Source of the DNA: JBPOFY01 sp049889815
GTDB taxonomy: Bacteria; Verrucomicrobiota; Verrucomicrobiia; Opitutales; Coraliomargaritaceae
Reading direction: 5' to 3'
Length of the DNA: 64,000 bases
Assembly: GCA_049889815.1 (NCBI GenBank)
Contig: JBMHCR010000006.1
Span: 298,141 to 362,140, forward strand
Shown in pieces: positions 60,780 to 64,000 of the stretch. Under the pieces are notes generated by a model. The model searched no databases. It was given only the letters and a program-made list of their open reading frames with translations, and had not been told where the DNA came from. Position 1 is the first letter of the stretch, and every line of letters begins with the position of its first letter. The translations under genes were made by a program, and so were the position numbers.

Positions 60780-63137
60780 TTACAACCATTTGAAGTGAAG
60801 GTTTAAAAAGATTCCATGTGCCTGATAATCGTTTGCCCCTCCGCTGGTCGGTTCGTCGTAGTAGTAGGTGTAATACTGAAATTCGGCAGCCATTGATTCG
60901 GTCAGTTGGCGCTTGATCCCGAGTTGAACTGTGTGCTGTTGATAGTCGATTCCTAGAGGGAGTGGGGTCTCCGTGCGACTCTGTGAAAAATCGGCTCTAG
61001 AGTAGGAATAATTGCCGGAAAGTAGCGTCTTGTCCTTAAATTGATAATGCCCACCGAATTGGGCCGAATAACGCGTGCCTCCGTAATCTGCCACAAGTGG
61101 ATCCCCGCTGTCAGGGGCGTCGGCAAATGTCCGTGTCATCGTATCTTGAATGCTGAAATTGCTGTAAAGCGAAAGTCGTTCCCAACGAGTTAGACTTAGA
61201 TTCAGATTGTAGCGCATTGAGTCGTATTCTCCTGTTTGGAAGGAAGTTTTGGTGGCGCTTGCGTCCGTTTGGTTGGCGTAGTCGGTGCTGACATACTGGA
61301 AAGCGAGATTGGCGTTGAGCCAATGGCTGGGGCGGATGTTGAAGCGTAATTTAGTTTCGTGAGTCTCCCGCTTTAGCTGGTCGATGAAGGCGGGATAGCC
61401 AATGTTCGCAAAACCGTAAGCTTCGTCTCTAAGGTGGTCGTATTCATCCTCATCCTTAGTGTAGCGGAATCGCAGGTGAGCTGAGAGCTTGTTGAAAGGT
61501 CTTAAACTGGCTCCAAGCCGGTAGTCCTGAGAGTGGCTGTCACTGTGTGTTTCCCTCAGTATCGAGTCTGTTAGTAGTTCCTCCTCGAAGAGTTCTATAT
61601 CCTCTTGTTCGAGGTAAGCCTCCGCATACAGCGTCGCATATGGGAGACCAGTGAATCTGAGGGTGGCCTGCTTACGTAAGCGTATGCTTTCTCGTTGTGT
61701 GTTCGAAAGGGTTGAGAAGGAAAATGCGGTGGGGGCGGGTATGTCGAAAAATGTGGTTTTCGCTCCGACAGCCTCTCGATCCTCCAAATAGCCCTGCAGT
61801 CCGAAGGTAAGTGTCAGGTCATTCCAGGGGCCGAATAGGGTGTTTACATTGAAGGCATGGGTATACGCGTCTAGAGAGATGGGTGAGGTGAAAATGAATT
61901 CCCCAAAGGCTTGATCTCTGAGATCGCTGTCGACGGTTCGTTTCTCGAAACTGGCTTCAGTATCCATAAACGAATAGTGATGCCCGGCCGACACTCGCCA
62001 CCAATCATACAAACTTTTATGGATGCTAAAGGAATTTGCGAGCCGTAGAGACTCTTGCTCTTGGTGAACCAGTTCGTTGGTACCGGGACTCGCGAACGTA
62101 TCGCCCCGTAGGCGGCTGGTTTCGCGTGAGACAAATTCAGCACGGGAGTAGTTTTCCAATCTAAGCCCCTCCTTTTCGCGTAAGATGTCCAGTGTGATGC
62201 GATGAATGTCTTCGTTGATGTTTTTAAAGCTTGGAGATAAGTGCCGCGTTTCGCTTCCAACCGCGATTGGACCCCAATATAGGGTGGAACGGTCGCCATC
62301 CTTGAAGAGGTACTCGTACCCGAAAATCACACTCGCTTGTTCCGAGCGCTCAAAGCCGAGTTGAGTCCACATTCGCCCCGTTTCGAGGATGAGTTCTCGA
62401 TCGAGGCTCGGGGCGGGCAGATCAAATGGCGCGTAAAATCCTCCCACGTCATTGGAGAAATTTTGAAAGTATTCGAAACCGCCTCGCACAAAACCCAGAT
62501 CTTGTTTGTCCAGATTGAATGCCAGATCCACGGGCCCCTGGGTATACACCTTTCCCTCCAGCTGCAGGCTGGTATCTTGATCAAAATAGCGTGCGTATTG
62601 AAAGTTCTCAATGCCTAGGGATCGGTCCCTCAGGTGGTGGTGTTCACGGAAGCGGTTTTTGTTGCCCTCGACGGTTACGAAGCCTGTTGAGGTCTGAAAC
62701 GATAAATGCTCTGGAGGCAGTTGGGTCGTGCTGGACCAGAGGGCGCCTTGGTCGATCCAGTCGCTGATGAGAGCAATCTCCGCCGGGCTGAGGGGCTCAC
62801 CCTCATCAATCGGGGGCATCTCCATGGTGGGCTCTAAGTGTTTTATATAAATGACCAGTGAACTTCCGGCAGCGTCTCCAGGTATGACTGCTGTTCCTTC
62901 AGTGCCGCCCCTCAATAGATATTCCCGTGTATCCATGCGGTAACGGCCCTTGGCCCGTTGAGGGCCGTGGCATTGCAGGCAATTTCGTTCAAAAATCGGC
63001 TGAATATCTTGTTCAAAATCAATCTCTGCCTCGAGTTGCAGGGCGATTCCTAGTAGCCACACGAGTGTAATTTTTTGACGCTTTGACCCGAGCAATCGCT
63101 GCCATTGCCGAGACGAAAATGGATTCAGGCGAAGCAT
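60780..63137 (-). CDS. outer-membrane beta-barrel with N-terminal PSCyt1 haem domain (MtrB/PioB-like)
   Basis: 785 residues from the ATG at 63137, 4 bases after the upstream stop; earlier starts at 63167 and 63212 are possible. The signal segment is followed by a cytochrome c domain of the Planctomycete type: DIQPIFERNCLQCHGPQ (Cys53-His57) and MPP as likely Met ligand. From about residue 160 to the end come some 20 or more amphipathic strands of alternating pattern (LEGKVYTQGPVDLAF, LSLYSNFSIQDTM, TLLSGNYSYSRADF) ending in LHFKWL, an aromatic C-terminus typical of barrels. This combines a haem with a MtrB-size porin. Confidence 0.75.
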   Translation of the reverse strand: MLRLNPFSSRQWQRLLGSKRQKITLVWLLGIALQLEAEIDFEQDIQPIFERNCLQCHGPQRAKGRYRMDTREYLLRGGTEGTAVIPGDAAGSSLVIYIKHLEPTMEMPPIDEGEPLSPAEIALISDWIDQGALWSSTTQLPPEHLSFQTSTGFVTVEGNKNRFREHHHLRDRSLGIENFQYARYFDQDTSLQLEGKVYTQGPVDLAFNLDKQDLGFVRGGFEYFQNFSNDVGGFYAPFDLPAPSLDRELILETGRMWTQLGFERSEQASVIFGYEYLFKDGDRSTLYWGPIAVGSETRHLSPSFKNINEDIHRITLDILREKEGLRLENYSRAEFVSRETSRLRGDTFASPGTNELVHQEQESLRLANSFSIHKSLYDWWRVSAGHHYSFMDTEASFEKRTVDSDLRDQAFGEFIFTSPISLDAYTHAFNVNTLFGPWNDLTLTFGLQGYLEDREAVGAKTTFFDIPAPTAFSFSTLSNTQRESIRLRKQATLRFTGLPYATLYAEAYLEQEDIELFEEELLTDSILRETHSDSHSQDYRLGASLRPFNKLSAHLRFRYTKDEDEYDHLRDEAYGFANIGYPAFIDQLKRETHETKLRFNIRPSHWLNANLAFQYVSTDYANQTDASATKTSFQTGEYDSMRYNLNLSLTRWERLSLYSNFSIQDTMTRTFADAPDSGDPLVADYGGTRYSAQFGGHYQFKDKTLLSGNYSYSRADFSQSRTETPLPLGIDYQQHTVQLGIKRQLTESMAAEFQYYTYYYDEPTSGGANDYQAHGIFLNLHFKWL

Positions 63138-63141
63138 GTCG

Positions 63142-63933
63142 TTAGTAGCGAAGCTTCGGATCAACATGTGAGCCGTGAACCGCGGTATGACAGGAGATGC
63201 AAGTTCCTTCACGAAGGAAATAAGAGTGGTCGATCATGCCGATGCGTATTTGCCCCGATGGATCAGGCTCTTGGGCATGGCATTTGAGGCAGAGGTTTGC
63301 GTCTCTTTGAATCAGTAGTTTGTCGTTGATAGAGCCGTGTGGTTGGTGGCATGAAATACAACCTTCGCGCATCGCTTCGTGTTCGAAAACAAAATGCTGA
63401 GTCTGTTCCTTGTGGCATTTAGTGCAGGCCGCGTCCGCGCCTGAAAGATGCATCGTAAACGAAGGCTGAAAAATATCGGCTCCATGTGGATCGTGGCAAT
63501 CGACACAATTCATCTGCCCTTCAAGAACCGGGTGATGGTGGGGTAGGTTGAATTCAGAGCGTTTATCATTGTGGCACTTGAAGCAGGAATCGGCTGATTT
63601 TCCGGGATTGACGATGAAGCGCTGAAAAGGGGTTCCGCCGCCGTTCTCAACATGCAGACTTGCCGGGCCATGACAGGATTCGCAGCTGTTTTCTGCGGAT
63701 GTCTGGGCGAGGCTATGATGGATTCTGGCGTGAACACTGCCCGCAAAGTGGTCGGTAATGGATTGATGGCAGCTCTGGCACTTTTGGTTGCCGACAAATG
63801 TAGCTCCTTCGATTTTTGGCGGCGGTGCCACCGTCCCAACCTTTCCTGTAGCGCACGCAACGAGGAGGTGCAGTATGGAAGGCGCGACCATGATTAAGGC
63901 GATATACCAGATCTTCTGTTTTGAATTTCTCAA
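63142..63933 (-). CDS. octahaem c-type cytochrome lipoprotein, MtrA/DmsE-like
   Basis: 263 residues from a TTG at 63933; the frame stays open to the window edge, so a start beyond it cannot be excluded. A signal segment with lipobox LVAC (Cys27) predicts a lipoprotein. Eight CxxCH haem sites: CQSCH, CESCH, CFKCH, CVDCH, CTKCH, CISCH, CLKCH, CISCH. The spacing and the C-terminus CHTAVHGSHVDPK resemble DmsE/MtrA, which form the haem wire inside the MtrB barrel. It lies 4 bases before the barrel gene, as mtrA/mtrB partners do. Confidence 0.85.
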   Translation of the reverse strand: MRNSKQKIWYIALIMVAPSILHLLVACATGKVGTVAPPPKIEGATFVGNQKCQSCHQSITDHFAGSVHARIHHSLAQTSAENSCESCHGPASLHVENGGGTPFQRFIVNPGKSADSCFKCHNDKRSEFNLPHHHPVLEGQMNCVDCHDPHGADIFQPSFTMHLSGADAACTKCHKEQTQHFVFEHEAMREGCISCHQPHGSINDKLLIQRDANLCLKCHAQEPDPSGQIRIGMIDHSYFLREGTCISCHTAVHGSHVDPKLRY

Positions 63934-64000
63934 AGTGTCGTATTGTTCGCTGGTCGACTGGAGGTGCCCCGAATCATGAGGGACTGCTTTTGCCCGTAAA

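Overview
The window looks like a stretch of chromosome from a Verrucomicrobiota bacterium, probably class Opitutae (Coraliomargarita/Puniceicoccales-like). This is inferred from a secreted nucleotidase with a PEP-CTERM-type tail (47137-49089), a Planctomycetes/Verrucomicrobia-type cytochrome domain fused to a beta-barrel (60780-63137), secreted proteins with Asp-rich 'DxDGxxNxEE' loops, a lysine/alanine histone-H1-like DksA/TraR protein, and frequent GTG/TTG starts. No rRNA, tRNA or CRISPR array was seen.

Layout. 1-2620 (minus): glycerate kinase, a DUF2062 membrane protein and a NamZ/DUF1343 cell-wall hydrolase cut by the window edge. 2741-6409 (minus): Nudix hydrolase, rodA and an RNase E/G with its terminator. 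6534-13976 (mostly plus): mgtE, folP, menA, a phospholipase-A2-like lipoprotein, a collapsed remnant of D-lactate dehydrogenase, an MFS transporter and a long adenylate-kinase-like protein. 14350-18948 (minus): the operon ileS - dksA-like - lspA. 19099-23407: a Ca2+/cation antiporter, a palindromic repeat element, then gpmI and eno converging on a shared terminator. 23688-30679 (minus): a GH29 fucosidase, a YfgM-like membrane protein, purU, a small membrane protein and carB. 30854-34031 (plus): an operon for a TPR/PEGA membrane protein and three small exported or membrane proteins. 34098-40279 (minus): gltB-gltD. 40529-44327 (minus): accB-accC-asp23-amaP, a lipoprotein and a glutaredoxin. 44527-46848 (plus, divergent): a carrier protein, SDR and AMP-ligase module. 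47137-53222: the PEP-CTERM nucleotidase, a Sel1-repeat protein, a LolA-like exported protein and a type II NADH dehydrogenase.

The accessory part is 53271-63933. An AT-rich insert (about 53.58-57.03 kb) carries a PLD-SF2 helicase-DUF3427 protein overlapping a MutT-like Nudix gene, a candidate defence or nucleic-acid-repair pair. It sits between two broken host genes whose 5' ends face each other, so it appears to have replaced a divergent promoter region. The right end holds a candidate trans-outer-membrane electron conduit: an eight-haem MtrA/DmsE-like lipoprotein, a large barrel carrying its own N-terminal haem domain, and a small monohaem protein. With menaquinone synthesis (menA) and NDH-2 nearby, these suggest a respiratory chain able to pass electrons to or across the outer membrane; that link is inference.

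Other notable points are an in-frame deletion remnant of ldhA, a 108-bp duplication of the 3' end of a gene placed just upstream of that same gene, a roughly 216-bp element with 34-bp inverted termini, an IleRS lacking half of its C-terminal zinc cysteines, and an SDR and an AMP-ligase with changed catalytic positions in one operon.
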